From: Pegoplata infirma | Lineage: Eukaryota > Arthropoda > Insecta > Diptera > Anthomyiidae | Reading direction: 5' to 3' | DNA length: 64,000 nt | Assembly (NCBI GenBank): GCA_963921195.1 | Contig: OY992539.1 | Location: 36,609,754-36,673,753 of the forward strand | Shown here: positions 1 to 11,554 of the stretch, in pieces | Numbering within the stretch: position 1 is the stretch's first letter | Layout of the letters: each line of letters starts with the position of its first letter | Position numbers and translations under genes: made by a program | The notes under the pieces: model-generated | Seen by the model: only the letters and a program-made list of their open reading frames with translations | What the model was told of the DNA's origin: nothing | The model's database searches: none

Positions 1-89
1 GATATATGGAGTGAGTCTGCATTTCCCGCCCATAAGAGGCACTATGAGAGCGGTAAGAGCTGATTTTATAAAAAAAGTGTTGCTTATTA

Positions 90-320
90 CACTGTGCTAC
101 AGTGAAAAAATACTTCTGATGTGAAAAAGTATAGGTTGTAGGTCTTGTCGAGTAGATCACAAAAATGCCCATTAAACTTGTCAGACACCCTCAAATTTTA
201 GAGTTATTTCAAAAAACGCTTTTTTGGAACTTTTCTCACTAAACCTTGTGTAATTCAGAAAATTTTCAACCGCTTTTAATTTTTTTTAACTGTTTTGGAT
301 AGAAGAATGGTAGGACTTTC
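90..320. mobile_element. Truncated fold-back element, CACTGTGCTAC family
   Basis: It starts CACTGTGCTACAGTG after TTA, exactly as the full copy at 61926-63222 does, and follows that copy up to the CTTTCCATGTGTGT segment. It then switches abruptly into another family near 320. Only one arm remains. Confidence 0.8.
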
Positions 321-324
321 CATG

Positions 325-1592
325 TGTGTTCCTAATAATGCCCTTAGAGCAACAAAATGTATGACCGACCCACAATATTTTTTTAGTCCAAACATTTTCT
401 CTATCTTTAACTGTTAAGGTGGTCCCCATAAAATTTTTTTTTTTTTTTTTTTGTAAATTTGTTTTGTTTAATCAGCTTCTACCGGTCCAATGGTGCGTCC
501 GAAAGGGGTCATTAGTGAGACCGACCCCCATTTATTTTTACCCTACAAAATTTTTTTAAAACATACCTAAGCCCTTACTCCAATCCCTTAGTAGGCTCCC
601 ATACAAATAACAGTTGGAACAAATTTTATAAAAATGTAATTTTGATTGGAAGCCTAGAGTGGAGATAGGGCGCAGGTATGTTTTAAAAAAAATTTGTAAG
701 GTAAAAATAAATGGGGGTCGGTCTCACTAATGACCCCTCTCGGACGCACCATTGGACCGGTAGAAGCTGATTAAATAAAACAAATTTACAAAAAATAAAA
801 AAAATGTATGGAGGCCGCCTTAACAGTTAAAGACAGATGGTAGGTGTGTTCAGAGAAAATATTTGGACTAAAAAAATATTGCGGGTCGGTCATACATTTT
901 GTTGCTCTAAGGGCACTATTAGGGCAGTTAGAGCGGTTGGAGCAAATTTAAAAAAATGTCGTTTTGTGTGGGAGCCCCCTTAGAAATTGGAGATAGGATA
1001 TTTGTTTGTTCCAAAGAAATGTTTAGACATAAAAATTAATTGGGTTCGGTCTAGCAAATGACCCCTCTATGACGCACCGTTTGAGGAGTAGAAATGATTT
1101 TAAGATTGGAAAATTACAATAAAATTTTTTCAAAAAATTTAAAAAAATAGTAATAATCGTTACCCCATGATCCTACTGGGCAAAAAATTTGTAGAATCGA
1201 TAGAAGTTTTACACAAAAAAATTTCAAAAAAATCGAAGAGTACAAACATTTTCAAAAATGAGATTTAAACTTTAAAACTGAAAAATCGCATACTAGACCG
1301 CTTAAAAGAATTTTTTTGTTATTTTTTTTTAAAGTACGTAAAAAAATAAAAATTTTGAAAAAAAAAATTTTAAATTTGGACCATTATTGAAGAAGTTATG
1401 AGTAAAAGAAGTTTGAGTAAAGGAACAAACTACAAATTTTTAAAAATTCGATATCTTTTAAACGGGTCATCACAAAAATCTGACAACTTACCACGAAGGA
1501 GTTTTCGAAGGGTACTTAAAACTGTAAACAAATTGGGAAAATCTAAAAAAAAAAAAATTTTAAAAGTGTCCGATTTGACATGGAATGCCCCA
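325..1592. mobile_element. Fold-back element, TGGGGCATTCC family, left end truncated
   Basis: This is an inverted-repeat element centred near 620. The arm from 640 to 1592 runs to the terminus GGAATGCCCCA followed by TA. The left arm is cut at about 325. Marker segments such as GACCGACCCCCATTTATTTT and the GGTCCAATGGTGCGTCCGA block occur in both arms in opposite orientation. The complete copy is at 14062-15978. Confidence 0.85.
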
Positions 1593-1710
1593 TATGTACT
1601 TTTAGAGCGCCATTTTAGAAAATTTCATACAGCGGTATCTTCAAAACTATTCTACCAATTTTAAATATTTTTCATATTTGTGTTCAGCGCATCAAAATGT
1701 ATAAGATAGA

Positions 1711-1821
1711 GATTCCAATCGGGATATCCCGATCCCGGAAAACCCGGGATTTTCGGGATTAGCCAAATCCCGAATCTCGGGATTTCTGATTTTCAATCCC
1801 GGGATTTTCGGGATCCCGATT
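1711..1821. repeat. CGGGAT-rich palindromic repeat
   Basis: The segment is dense in ATCCCG/CGGGAT words in both orientations, including ATCCCGGGATTTTCGGGAT. Such blocks occur at the ends or inside of some hAT-like elements. No TSD is visible, so the class is unresolved. Confidence 0.55.
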
Positions 1822-2435
1822 TTTTTATTTTTTTTCAATATTTTTGGATTTTTTTAAATAATTTGTGTAAAATATGAATTTTGTGGAACAAAATAAAAAA
1901 AAAATCTACACTCAAAATATTTTGTAAGTAAATTCAACTGAAAAAACGTTTAAAACATTCGTTTTTCCGGATTTCATTTGAAACAACATACTTTTTTTGT
2001 TATTTTTAAACGTTAGTAAATGACTAGACATTCCGTAAAAACAAACGATATTTCAGTTATTTTAACTGTTTACAATTTTTTATTTTGTGGTTTATTATTT
2101 TAACAACTGTATAAATCGTTCAATATTTTATTTTCATTAAAAAACAGACGATAAAACGTTTAAAACAACTTTAACTAAAAACTTTTTGAATAACCGTAAA
2201 TAGTTACTGTAAAAGTTTTCTCGGTGTACAAAAGTTCCGTCAGGTACCATGTTTTTGTTATAAAAAAATGTGAAACATTTACGAAATGTAAAAAAACTGT
2301 TAAAACTTGTGGTGTACGACATTAGGGCCTTTATATTTTTTACTCTTACTCTTACCGTAAATGGCTTTTGACACATCTTAACTCCTTAAGTTGTAAACTT
2401 TTTTAATTTTATGTTTTACTAAAACATTTTTTAAA
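1822..2435. other. AT-rich intron, no feature recognised
   Basis: Homopolymer-rich AT sequence without coding signal, repeat boundaries or splice-flanked frames. Confidence 0.6.
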
Positions 2436-2738
2436 GACGTGAGTGGGTTTTGACTTACGCTCAGTCACGGTCACGCAAAAAAAATGGAATAGCTCACTTA
2501 TGACTTACGCTCACGCGTGAGTCATGCAAACTCTACTCTCGCTAACACATTTCTTACCAAAAATAACATTGCTAAAAAATATTTTTTTTGCAAGAAATGA
2601 AAAAGAATCAAATAAATTTAAAAAAAAAACAAATCACGCAAGCTTTAGCAAAAATGAATCACTTATGCAAAAATTCGAACATTCATATATTTTTTTTTTT
2701 CAACTCACGCTCACTAAAAGTTGAATGAGCCACGACGA
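2436..2738. repeat. TCACTCACG-rich hAT-like MITE (degraded copy)
   Basis: It is rich in ACTCACGC / GTGAGT words, like the bounded copy at 35967-36437. Termini and TSD are eroded here. Confidence 0.6.
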
Positions 2739-2960
2739 AAGATAAGAAAGATAACGGAATACGGATATTATGGTATGGTAAAGGCAGAGGTTATAAAAAA
2801 ATTTCCAGAAATTCATTGACATTGTAGTGGAATTTTGCCAAAAAAAAGCTGTTTGCTTTTTGACAAGACTCTTACTTTTGTAACTTCTGTGGATTCCACT
2901 TAACCATTTTTTAAAAAAATTTCTTCTTTTGAATCAAACTTCATAAAAAATTTTTTAAAC

Positions 2961-2986
2961 TTTATTATGTTTTTCTATATTTTCAG
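2961..2986 (+). promoter_or_regulatory. 3' splice site (polypyrimidine tract and AG)
   Basis: A T-rich stretch ends in TTTTCAG directly before the open frame of the Musashi-type exon. It is a standard insect acceptor, and it fixes the exon start at 2987. Confidence 0.85.
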
Positions 2987-3068
2987 AGAGTTTAAAAGAC
3001 TACTTTAGCCGTTTTGGTGAAATATCAGAGGCTATGGTTATGAAAGATCCTGCGACGCGAAGGTCGAG
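2987..3068 (+). CDS. Rbp6: Internal exon of a Musashi-family RNA-binding protein (RRM1 part), Rbp6-like
   Basis: This is an 82-bp exon with a TTTTTCTATATTTTCAG acceptor and a GTAAGT donor. It holds 26 whole codons plus two bases of a split codon at each end (upstream intron phase 1, downstream intron phase 2). The peptide includes [17 protein letters not shown] followed by ATRRS. It covers helix 1, beta 2 and the beta2-beta3 turn of a Musashi-type RRM1. RNP2 (MFIGGL in the family) should lie in the previous exon. The terminal AG should complete the Arg that opens RNP1 (RGFGFVTF) in the next exon. [12 protein letters not shown] fits fly Rbp6 better than fly musashi or Hrb27C-type RRMs, judged from memory of these families. 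Family members bind short UAG-containing motifs in mRNAs and control translation. There is no stop codon and the reading frame is intact, unlike all surrounding sequence. Family assignment is strong; orthology to Rbp6 is likely but unaligned. Confidence 0.9.
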
Positions 3069-3074
3069 GTAAGT
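3069..3074 (+). promoter_or_regulatory. 5' splice site GTAAGT
   Basis: The exon ends TCGAG and is followed by GTAAGT, a consensus donor. The split Arg codon AG|N is the expected phase for Musashi-family genes, where RGFGF follows. Confidence 0.85.
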
Positions 3075-4050
3075 TTAACACAAAAACCAACAAAAAGTAT
3101 ACAAAAAACTATAACAATATCCTTCATCATTATTCATATTATTATTTCTATTCAAGTTTACCTATTAAACACATTCTTTAAACATTTTTTTTAACTTTTC
3201 TTTAAATATTTATCGTATACATATATTCCCCTCTCACTCTTAAGCTTTACACCTTCCCCAGCTGTTGCATTTATTTTTAATTTTAAATGTTTTTTTTGTT
3301 AGTATAAACGAAAAAATTTTATTATTACTTACTACTATTTGTTCTTCCTGGGAGTTGCTAGAAGAGTGTTTGTATATTTTTTTTTTTTTCATCTTACACT
3401 CTTTAGTGATTTATAACCATTCTTAAGGACTTTTTGATCTTTGTAAATGTGTCGAGAGTGAGTGAGTGAATGACTGGGTGTTTGAATAAATGAATGTAAA
3501 AGTGTGTTTGTGTTTTATGTTCGTAAAGGGCAGGTTTAAACAAAACAGGGCAGAATAGTGCAAACACACACACACACAAAATATAAAAGTTTCACTTTGT
3601 TTGAATTTTATTTGAAAGTTTTCTAATTTGTTATTTGTTGTTATTTTAGCATCTTCCCCAATACAATCAGTATTATAGAGTATTATAGTTAAAACATAAA
3701 AAATTGTTTCTGTTCTGTTGTTTGTTGAGTTAACTCCCCTGTTGAGAAAATTTTGTGTTTCTTCCACATTTTTTTATTGTTGCACCTCTTAAAGAATTTT
3801 GCTATGAGTTTTTTTCTATTTTTTATTTTCTTAAACATTTATTACTTTGCTCAAGTTAAAGTGAAAAAATTTCCATAAACATTCTTTCTTAAGCGACATC
3901 AAGATTGTTTTTAGTTTTTTTTTTGTCTTGTTTTTATTAAATTGTACTGTAATCATTTTGTAAATTCAGCAGAAAAAGTACCAAATAGGAAATTCAAAGG
4001 GAAAAATTTCTTTTGAGTTACATTGTACAATAATTTCAAATTTTTTCCAA
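3069..4050 (+). other. Intron sequence with a short (CA)n tract
   Basis: AT-rich, with a (CA)n run at about 3564-3577. An 114-codon frame on the - strand (3423-3767) has biased low-complexity content and no recognisable domain. Nothing else is supported. Confidence 0.6.
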
Positions 4051-4495
4051 AATTACGGGGTTACGACTATTGATTCTGGTAGAGGAGACAAAAAAAAGAA
4101 ACACGTGTGGCGGCGTTTTGCAAGATCACATCGGAATTTTATTTTAGAGACGGTTAAAATTTCCCAGCCTTGCACTGTGGGCCAGGATTTCCATTTTTTG
4201 GCCAAAAAGGTCTGTAAGGCAACACATATTTAAAAATATTTTTTCAGAATCTTAACATCTTGAATTTTGTGCATCTTTAATATATTTTTATTGTAGCTTA
4301 AAGTTTTTTTTTTTTTGTATGAGGTTTCAGTTAAAGTTTGAGATTTTTTTTTTTTTTATATTTTGTATTCATGAAACAAATAAGTTTTTTTGTACTTCAA
4401 CACAATATTTTTTCAAATTTTCTGGGAACATGACATACCTGTTAGTCCAACACATGAGATAAACTGCCAAAAAGTAAGCTAAAAGTATATATTTT

Positions 4496-5081
4496 TATAC
4501 CCTCCACTTAGTGATAGAGGGTATATATAAGTTTGTCATTCCGTTTGTAACTTATCGAAATATCGGTCTGGGACTCCATAAAGTATATATATTCATGATC
4601 CCCGATCGATTCTAAGACATTCTAGCGATGTCCGTCTGTCTGTGGCAATGGTGGTCAAGGCCAAAATATTACACGGAGATGACTGAAACTTAACATATTT
4701 ATTGGAAGTTCTCCCGAGAAGTTTGGTATTGCATTTGAGCGATATCGGTTCAGCTGTTCAAAAGTTATGAACGAAAATGTAAGGACACCTAAAAAATTTT
4801 ATTACATTCAACATAACCTAAAAATACAAAATGCTTTAATTCGACTGCTGGTTGACATATGTGAACAGAATTGAACACCAAATGGTATTAAAACAAGAAC
4901 GAACATATTTTTTGCAAAATAGAAAAAATCGCGGATTTTTTTTCGCGGATTTTTTTTTTCAAAAAAAATTTTTTTTTCAAAAGTAATTTTCTTTTAAAAA
5001 ACGTTTTTTGCAATAATCTTTTTGAAATTATGGAGGGTATCGCTACATTCGGCAAGGCCGAATTTAACTTTTTTACTTGTT
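4496..5081 (+). mobile_element. Helentron (DINE-1/INE-1-like), full-length
   Basis: The 5' end is TATACCCTCCACTTAGTGAT. It is followed by GTCATTCCGTTTGTAAC, ATAAAGTATATATATTCATG, GATCGATTCTAAGACATTCT and a GTCCGTCTGTCTG stretch. The 3' hairpin ATTCGGCAAGGCCGAAT is followed by TTTTTTACTTGTTTTT. This is the DINE-1 plan known from flies. It is non-autonomous, with no Rep/helicase coding. Confidence 0.9.
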
Positions 5082-5363
5082 TTTAATAAATTATTGAAAT
5101 TCATACTTTTGATGGAATCCGCCTTTTTTCGACACCAAAGTCCAAACGATATTGACTAACCTCAAATTACGATCTGTCTCTGACAATGTATTCTATTCAC
5201 ATTTTTACGGCCCTGTGCGACCGTTCATAAACTTTTGACATAGAGGCAATAAACCAAAATATGGCGTGCCATAAAATGGAACTTCAAATTTTTTTTGATA
5301 TTTTTGTTTCTATTGTTTTTTAATAAAAAATTTCCCACTTCGACAACATTGGCGTGATAACTA

Positions 5364-5697
5364 TAGATGAGTGCGTGAGTGAACTTTGAGTCACGTTCAC
5401 TCACGCTCACGCAAAAAAAAAACATAATTTACTTAATCTTTTTTTTCTCACACTTACTCACTATTTACGTGAGTAAACAAAACACCACTCACGTGTGACT
5501 CACGCGTAACTCACGCTAAACATTTTAAACACAAACAAAATTGTAAAAACTGAATTAATACAAAAAACGCAAAAAAATGGCACACAATACGAATCACTCA
5601 CGCAAAAAATGTCTCACTCACTTGTCACTCGCGAACAAAAAGTTTGAGACACGCTCACTTTCGATCACTCGTGATTTGCGTGACCAGCGTCCATCTA
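5364..5697. mobile_element. TCACTCACG-rich hAT-like MITE
   Basis: Ends TAGATGAGTGCG / CGTCCATCTA resemble the termini of the copy at 35967-36437. The interior is made of GTGAGT/ACTCACGC words. No clear 8-bp TSD can be read here. Confidence 0.7.
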
Positions 5698-5762
5698 TAG
5701 TTCTAAACATTAAAGCTGGGAACGCATTTAAGCGGACATATATCAATACAATTAAATAATTT

Positions 5763-5876
5763 TGACACACGCAAAAAAATGGCACTCACTACGAATCACT
5801 CACGCAAAAAATGTCTCACTCACTTATCACTCATGAACAAAAAATTTAAGCCACGTGACCAGCGTCCATCTGCTAA
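5763..5876. repeat. Partial second copy of the TCACTCACG element
   Basis: It repeats the right half of the preceding copy (CACTCACTACGAATCACTCA to CAGCGTCCATCT). The flank GGGAACGCATTTAAGCGG also occurs after both copies, so flank and element were duplicated together. Confidence 0.7.
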
Positions 5877-6159
5877 AGATTAAAAATGGGAACGCATTTA
5901 AGCGGGCATATCTTGGCGATAGCATTTTCAATTTTTTTTTGTGAAATTGTAATCTAGTAGCATTATTTGATATTTAAGGATGGCAAATACTATCTGGAAA
6001 TAAAAGAGTTCTCTCTTAAATGTTCCACTGAATATTTTAACTTTTTGACGCATTTAAAAGAGAAATATTTTATTAAAATTTTCTAATAAAAAACAAAAAG
6101 AGGGATTTATAAAAACTAAGGAATGTATATATTGTAATTTTTTTTTTAAATACTATGTC

Positions 6160-6785
6160 CTACATTTTGTATCCGCCATTTTAATTTCAAAAAGTCTGAG
6201 TCCATATTCGTGTTACGCAATCATTTCCTAGTGATATTAATCAATAATTTAAATATCTTGCCCGCCATATTGGATCCGCTATTTTGAATTTTGAATATTT
6301 GATTCTGAAATCAGATTTGGAATCCGAAAAACCATAAAAATCAGACAAAATAGAAAAAATGTTATGTTTTATTTGCCGCCATATTGAATCCGCCATTTTG
6401 AATTTAAAAAATTGGAGATCATATTCGTAATTACCGACCCTGAATACATCGAAAATGATTAATTTTAGTACAATTAGCTAAGAATTACAAAAGCATATCC
6501 GCCATACTGGATCCGCCATTTTGAATTTCGAATCTTTAATTCCAAAATCAGTTTTAACATCCGAAAAATCATTAAAATCTAAGTTTTTGGCAAAAAGAAA
6601 CAACATATAAAAAATCATAAATTTTAACTTGTCGCCATATTGGATCCGCCATTTTGAATTTTAAAAGTATGAGCTCATATTCGTTATTAACGACCCCAAA
6701 TACATCGAAAATGATTGGAGTAAATACAATAAGCAAAGAATTAAAAAGTCATGTCCGCCATTTTGAATCCGCCATTTCGAATTAT
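6160..6785 (+). repeat. Tandem repeat, period about 215-255 bp, with CCGCCATTTTGAATTT
   Basis: Units contain GCCATATTGGATCCGCCATT followed by TTGAATTT, then CATATTCGT and, in later units, AATACATCGAAAATGATT. About two and a half diverged units can be aligned by eye. Confidence 0.75.
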
Positions 6786-7369
6786 CCTTTACCACCCATA
6801 TGTAATACTTTTTTGACATATAGGTTAAGCGGTCTATTTATGGCCAAAATTCAGGGATGCAGGCCCACAGTGCCTTGGCCTGGTTTTGCAAAATATCGGT
6901 ATATAAAGCTATGTTTTCTTTACATTTGAGGTGTATGGTATGTTCATCAACTTTGTAGAAAATATTATGGCAAATTTTTTCGTGGAATATATTAACCCTC
7001 TAACTCCCTCCCATAACTGTATTTCTTGGCTTTATTCTAACAAATCGTAAAAAACACCCCGAAATAGGGGGGAGGGCGGGGATAAAATGTTCTACAAAAA
7101 TGTTACCCATAAAACCTTTTTTTCAATTTATTTAAAACAGAATTCATTACATTATGGTGCCTCAGCGCCTTATAGACATTGTAGAGGCGAGTTGGCACCT
7201 CAGATGTAAAGAAAATATTATTAGATATACCGATATGTTACAAGAACAGGCCAAAGCTGAGAAGCCGTTTTTAAAATGAGCCGTTTTTAAAATGAAATTG
7301 TAAAACGACGACACACGTATATTTTTTTTTGTCTCCTCTACCAGAATCAATCGTTGGAACCCCATAATT

Positions 7370-8555
7370 TTTTTAGTGTTGTACTGTGTTATTTGGCAGT
7401 AAATGAACTAACGATTTTTCCTAGCAGATTAAAAAAATTTTTAAACTATAAGTTAAATTTTACTAAATATTTTCGCGGAAAAAACGTATTTAGAAAAGTA
7501 GCTGTTGTAAACAACGACTCTAAGGGGCAAAAAAGCGGAAAATTTTAGTACTTTGTCAAAAATTGATAAGTGCAATCCACCAGCAAAATTATCGTCAAAG
7601 AAATTGACATTTTTGTAGGGTAAAATAAAATAGCAACTTGTTTACTTTTATTTTTTGGAAAGAAAGGGACGTTGAATGAAATGGAATGAACAGGAATGAA
7701 ATTACATTTTTTACTCAATATTTTCAGCCTTACCATAGAAAAATAAATTATATTTAAAATCAGCTTTTAATTTTATTTCCATACAAATTGTTTTTGTTTT
7801 TAAAATCGACTTTCAAAAAATGTATTGAAACTTTGAAATTAAAAATAAAACTTTTGTTAAAATAGACTTTTTGTTTTCTTGTGGTAAGGGCCTATGTTTT
7901 TAACTCAAAAATTTTTCAAACTCTTTCACTCCAAATGTTTTTCTACTTAATTATCTTGCACTTAAAATTTCCTTAAGATTCCACAAATTTTTATCCTACT
8001 GGGCTATTTTATAACTTTCACACCAATTTTACATTTCATAGCATACTTCAGGGGGCTATCATTGATTTTTTTTGTGTTCTTAATTTTTTATACATATTTT
8101 CTTATTGTTTTAACGTTGTTGCTGCTGTTGTCATTGCTGTTATTGTTGCGTTTTATATTCGCATACACCTTTGCCTGAATAGCTTTAAACATTATATAAT
8201 GTTCTGTTTTGTTCGTGTATTTTTATTGTTACTGCTGCCGATTTTTATTTTCTGTTGCCATTGCTCAGTTTCTTTTTTCTGGTGTATTTTAACGTACTTG
8301 TACTTATAAAACTCTTAAATCGCTGTAAAACGACAATGTAACTTCATAAAAATTTCGTCGTTTTACGATATTAACCCCAACACCTTTTTTGTGTGGTGCA
8401 CACATACAAACAATGATTTTAATACATGAAGACAATGAGCTGTTATGCGTTGTAACAGCATTTTTTTTTATTTTTTTACTTCTTTAAACAATGCATAAAT
8501 GTTTTGGGAGTACATTCATATTTATGCTTGAAAAAAAAAATGAACAGTGTTATGG
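7370..8555 (+). other. Intron sequence, no element recognised
   Basis: AT-rich, with short T runs and a GTTGCTGCTGTTG-type low-complexity patch near 8110-8150. No bounded repeat or coding signal. Confidence 0.55.
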
Positions 8556-8612
8556 ATTCGCGTGGCGATATACTCACTTTGTCGTTCCGTATATAATGCA
8601 TTGAAATATCGG
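8556..8612 (+). mobile_element. Helentron 5' fragment
   Basis: CTTTGTCGTTCCGTATATAA followed by GCATTGAAATATCGGTATA matches the post-5'-end block of the Helentrons. It is cut off by the fold-back that follows. Confidence 0.65.
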
Positions 8613-8617
8613 TATAT

Positions 8618-9575
8618 GTACCGCTACAACAAAAAAACATGTGTGCCATAAGTGTCTGAACAGGTGGTACGGATAGCCCTATAGTAAACTAAAAAAAATG
8701 TGTTTTTGGTTTTACTATTTTTCACAAACTGGGCAAAAGAGGCGTGGTTAAATATTGCAAAAATAGACAAATTTGTGTCAAGTTCCATTAATTTAATATT
8801 TATCAAATTATAACGGAAAACACCACAATCTCAAAAATTTACATTCTTGTATATTTTCCAAAATACAATTTTTTAAATGATAGCCTACAATATCAATTAA
8901 AAAAAATTATTTTGGAAAATTTTCAGAACCTGTTTTTAAATATTTATTTTTTTAAAAAAGTCAATTAATCAAAAATCAGGACACATTTTTTTTAAGTTCA
9001 GATGTTTTTCTATCCATACAAATAAATCAGGAGGGCATTTTTCGTATATTTTGTGAAAATCGCATTTAAATATTGGATTTGATAAAAATTCTGTCATTCT
9101 CTTGTATTTTATTGTGCCAACATTGCGTATGAGTAACAAATATGAAACCAACGAATTTCGTTGCTCATACGCGATGTTGACCCAATAGAATACAAAATAA
9201 TTACAAAATGTTTATGAAATGCAATATGTATTCAAATCCGATTTTCTCGAAAAATATGAAAAATTCGCTTCTGAAATTTTTTGTGTGGATAGACAAACAT
9301 CTAAATAAAAAAAAAATTTAAAAGAAAATGTGGCCGAATTTTTGATAAATTGACTTTTTTAAAAAATCAAAATTTTATGAACGAGTAATCAATAAAAAAT
9401 TGTAATCTAAAAATATGCAAGAACGTTAATGTTTGAGATTGTGGTGCATTTCATTTTAATTTGACACAAATTTGGCCATTTTTCCAATATTTATCCAGGC
9501 CTCCATACCCCAGTTTTTGAAAAATTAAAAAAAAAAAAAACAAAAACGCTGGACATTTGGTGTGAAATGCCTCAT
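8618..9575. mobile_element. Fold-back element, TGAGGCATTCCACACC family
   Basis: The arms contain ACATGTGTGCC, GGATAGCCCTATA and GTGTTTTTGGTTTT on the left, and AAACGCTGGACATTTGG / GAAATGCCTCA on the right. Paired motifs such as TTCGTTGCTCATACGC recur in inverse order around 9150. A second copy is at 25714-26216. Confidence 0.7.
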
Positions 9576-9666
9576 TTATTATTGAATTTTAATCGGCTCT
9601 TATAAATTTCGGCAATCCGCGTATGCTGCCAGTGGAAAGACATTACAGTCCAAGCCAATACACATA

Positions 9667-9913
9667 CACACAGAAAACGAATATGCCAGTTTCCAACTGA
9701 AACTCAGTTGAGGCAACAAAAATTCGGTTAAAACACTTACATATAGGTTGTTACAATTAAATATCAGTAGTCACAACTAAATAAGGTTGATATAACTGGC
9801 TTTTAATTAACACAACCATAAAATTCGGTTGTCACAGAAGAATATAGTAGCAGTAACTGAATTTTGAGTTGATGCTACTAAAAAATTCAGTTGGAAATTT
9901 ATTTTTCTGTGTG
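9667..9913. mobile_element. MITE with CACACAGAAAA termini
   Basis: The left end is CACACAGAAAACGAATATGCC and the right end TTTTTCTGTGTG, with inverted CCAACTGAA / TTCAGTTGG just inside. The interior is rich in CAACTGA / TCAGTTG words, like the element at 53991-54522. About 247 bp, no coding. Confidence 0.7.
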
Positions 9914-10136
9914 AAAATTAAAAAAGGCAGGAATATGTCATATGGCAGTGCAAAATCCAGGACCAGTGGAATAAAATGTCCCCTTGTAGAACTAAAACTA
10001 ATGAAAATACACTTGGCTTACGCCGCGACGGGCAAAAAATATATTAAGTAGAAACACTGAAATTTGTCTCTCGTGTGAGCATTTCACTTTAACTATGCGT
10101 TACTGTAGTGTATTCTATTACTAATGTATAAATTAG

Positions 10137-11228
10137 CAACGTGACTGACTGATGACTGACTTATGACTGACCGATGACTGACTGACTCAATGACTGACGA
10201 CGGACTGATAACTGACTGTTGACTGACTGATGACTGACTGATCACTGACTGATGATTGACTGATGACTGACTGACTAATGACTGATTACTGACTGACTGA
10301 TGACTGAATGATGACTGACTGACTGATAAATGACTGATGACTGACTTATGACTGACTGATAACTGACTCATGACTGACTGATGACTGACTGATGTGTGAC
10401 TGATGACTAACTGATGACTGACTGATGACTAACTGATGACTGACTGATGAGTGACTGATGACTAACTGATGACTGACTGATGACCGACTGACTGATGACC
10501 GACTGACTGATGACCGACTGACTGATGACTGACTGATGACTGACTGATGACTGACTGATGACTGACTGATGACTGACTGATGACTGACTGATGACTGACT
10601 GATGACTGACTGATGACTGACTGATGACTGACTGATGACTGACTGATGGCTGATTGATAACTGACTGATGACTGACTGATGACTGAATGATGACTGACTG
10701 ATGACTGACTGTTGACTGACAGATGACTGACTGATGACTGACTGATGACTGACTGATGACTGACTGATGACTGACTGATGACTGACTGATGACTGACGAC
10801 GACTGACTGATGACTGACTGATGACTGACTGATGACTGACTGATGACTGACTGATGACTGACTGATGACTGACTGATGACTGACTGATGACTGACTGATG
10901 ACTGACTGATGACTGACTGATGACTGACTTATGACTGACTGATGACTGACTGATGACTGACTGATGACTGACTGATGACTGACTGATGACTGACTGATGA
11001 CTGACTGATGACTGACTGATGACTGACTGATGACTGACTGATGACTGACTGATGACTGACTGATGACTGACTGATGACTGACTGATGACTGACTGATGAC
11101 TGATGACTGACTGATGACTGACTGATGACTGACTGATGACTGACTGATGACTGACTAATGACTGACTGATGACTGACTGATGACTGACTGATGACTGACT
11201 GACGACTGACTATTGACTGACTGACTGA
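10137..11228 (+). repeat. Minisatellite, 11-bp unit GACTGACTGAT, about 1.1 kb
   Basis: Near-perfect tandem CTGATGACTGA units, roughly 95 copies, with more sequence variants in the first 400 bp (for example GATGACCGACTGACT). The 92-codon minus-strand frame at 10093-10371 is a by-product of the repeat. Confidence 0.97.
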
Positions 11229-11554
11229 AGACTAATAATGTGATCATCCCTAAGATAAACCACTCATGCTAGAGACCTGAAATTTGGAATGAAAGTTTAC
11301 CCCCAGCAATATAGATCTAACGAGTTAAAAAATGAACTAAGAAGCTTAAAAAATTTGCTATGTAGGATCATCTAACGATATAAACATTCTGAAAAATGTA
11401 CCTTTTAAAAATTTCGATTCTTGGTGTGCAAAAGGGTAGAAAAGTGTACTTTGGTACATTTTTGATCTTCTTAAGAAAAAACCATAAAAACTTGATTCTA
11501 AGAGGCTAAAAATGGACATCAAACTGTACTTTGGTACATTTTCGATGCTTGAAC
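11229..11554 (+). other. Intron sequence, weak TACTTTGGTACATTTT repeats
   Basis: Apart from GTGTACTTTGGTACATTTTT / CTGTACTTTGGTACATTTTC about 75 bp apart (about 11448 and 11525), nothing is recognised. Confidence 0.5.

Larger units (their letters stand above)
1..2986 (+). other. Intron upstream of the Rbp6-like exon (partial)
   Basis: No exon is recognisable here. The interval holds two truncated fold-back elements (90-320 and about 325-1592), a CGGGAT-rich palindromic repeat, AT-rich filler (1822-2435) and a TCACTCACG-rich element. The exon carrying RNP2 must lie left of the window, or is too short for me to see. Confidence 0.7.
4051..7369. mobile_element. Large composite TIR element
   Basis: The left end reads AATTACGGGGTTACGACTAT then TGATTCTGGTAGAGGAGAC. 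The right end is its inverse (GTCTCCTCTACCAGAATCA, then a GGAACCCCATAATTT terminus). The inverted repeat is about 40 bp with a few mismatches and extends weakly into ACACGTGTG / CACACGTAT. Inside are a Helentron (4496-5081), TCACTCACG copies (5364-5876) and CCGCCATTTTGAATTT repeats (6160-6785). No transposase is seen and the TSD is unclear. Confidence 0.65.

Noticed and set aside
10093..10371. Serine-rich 92-codon protein on the minus strand
   Set aside because: Translation of the 11-bp minisatellite (QSSVSHQSV repeats); not a gene.
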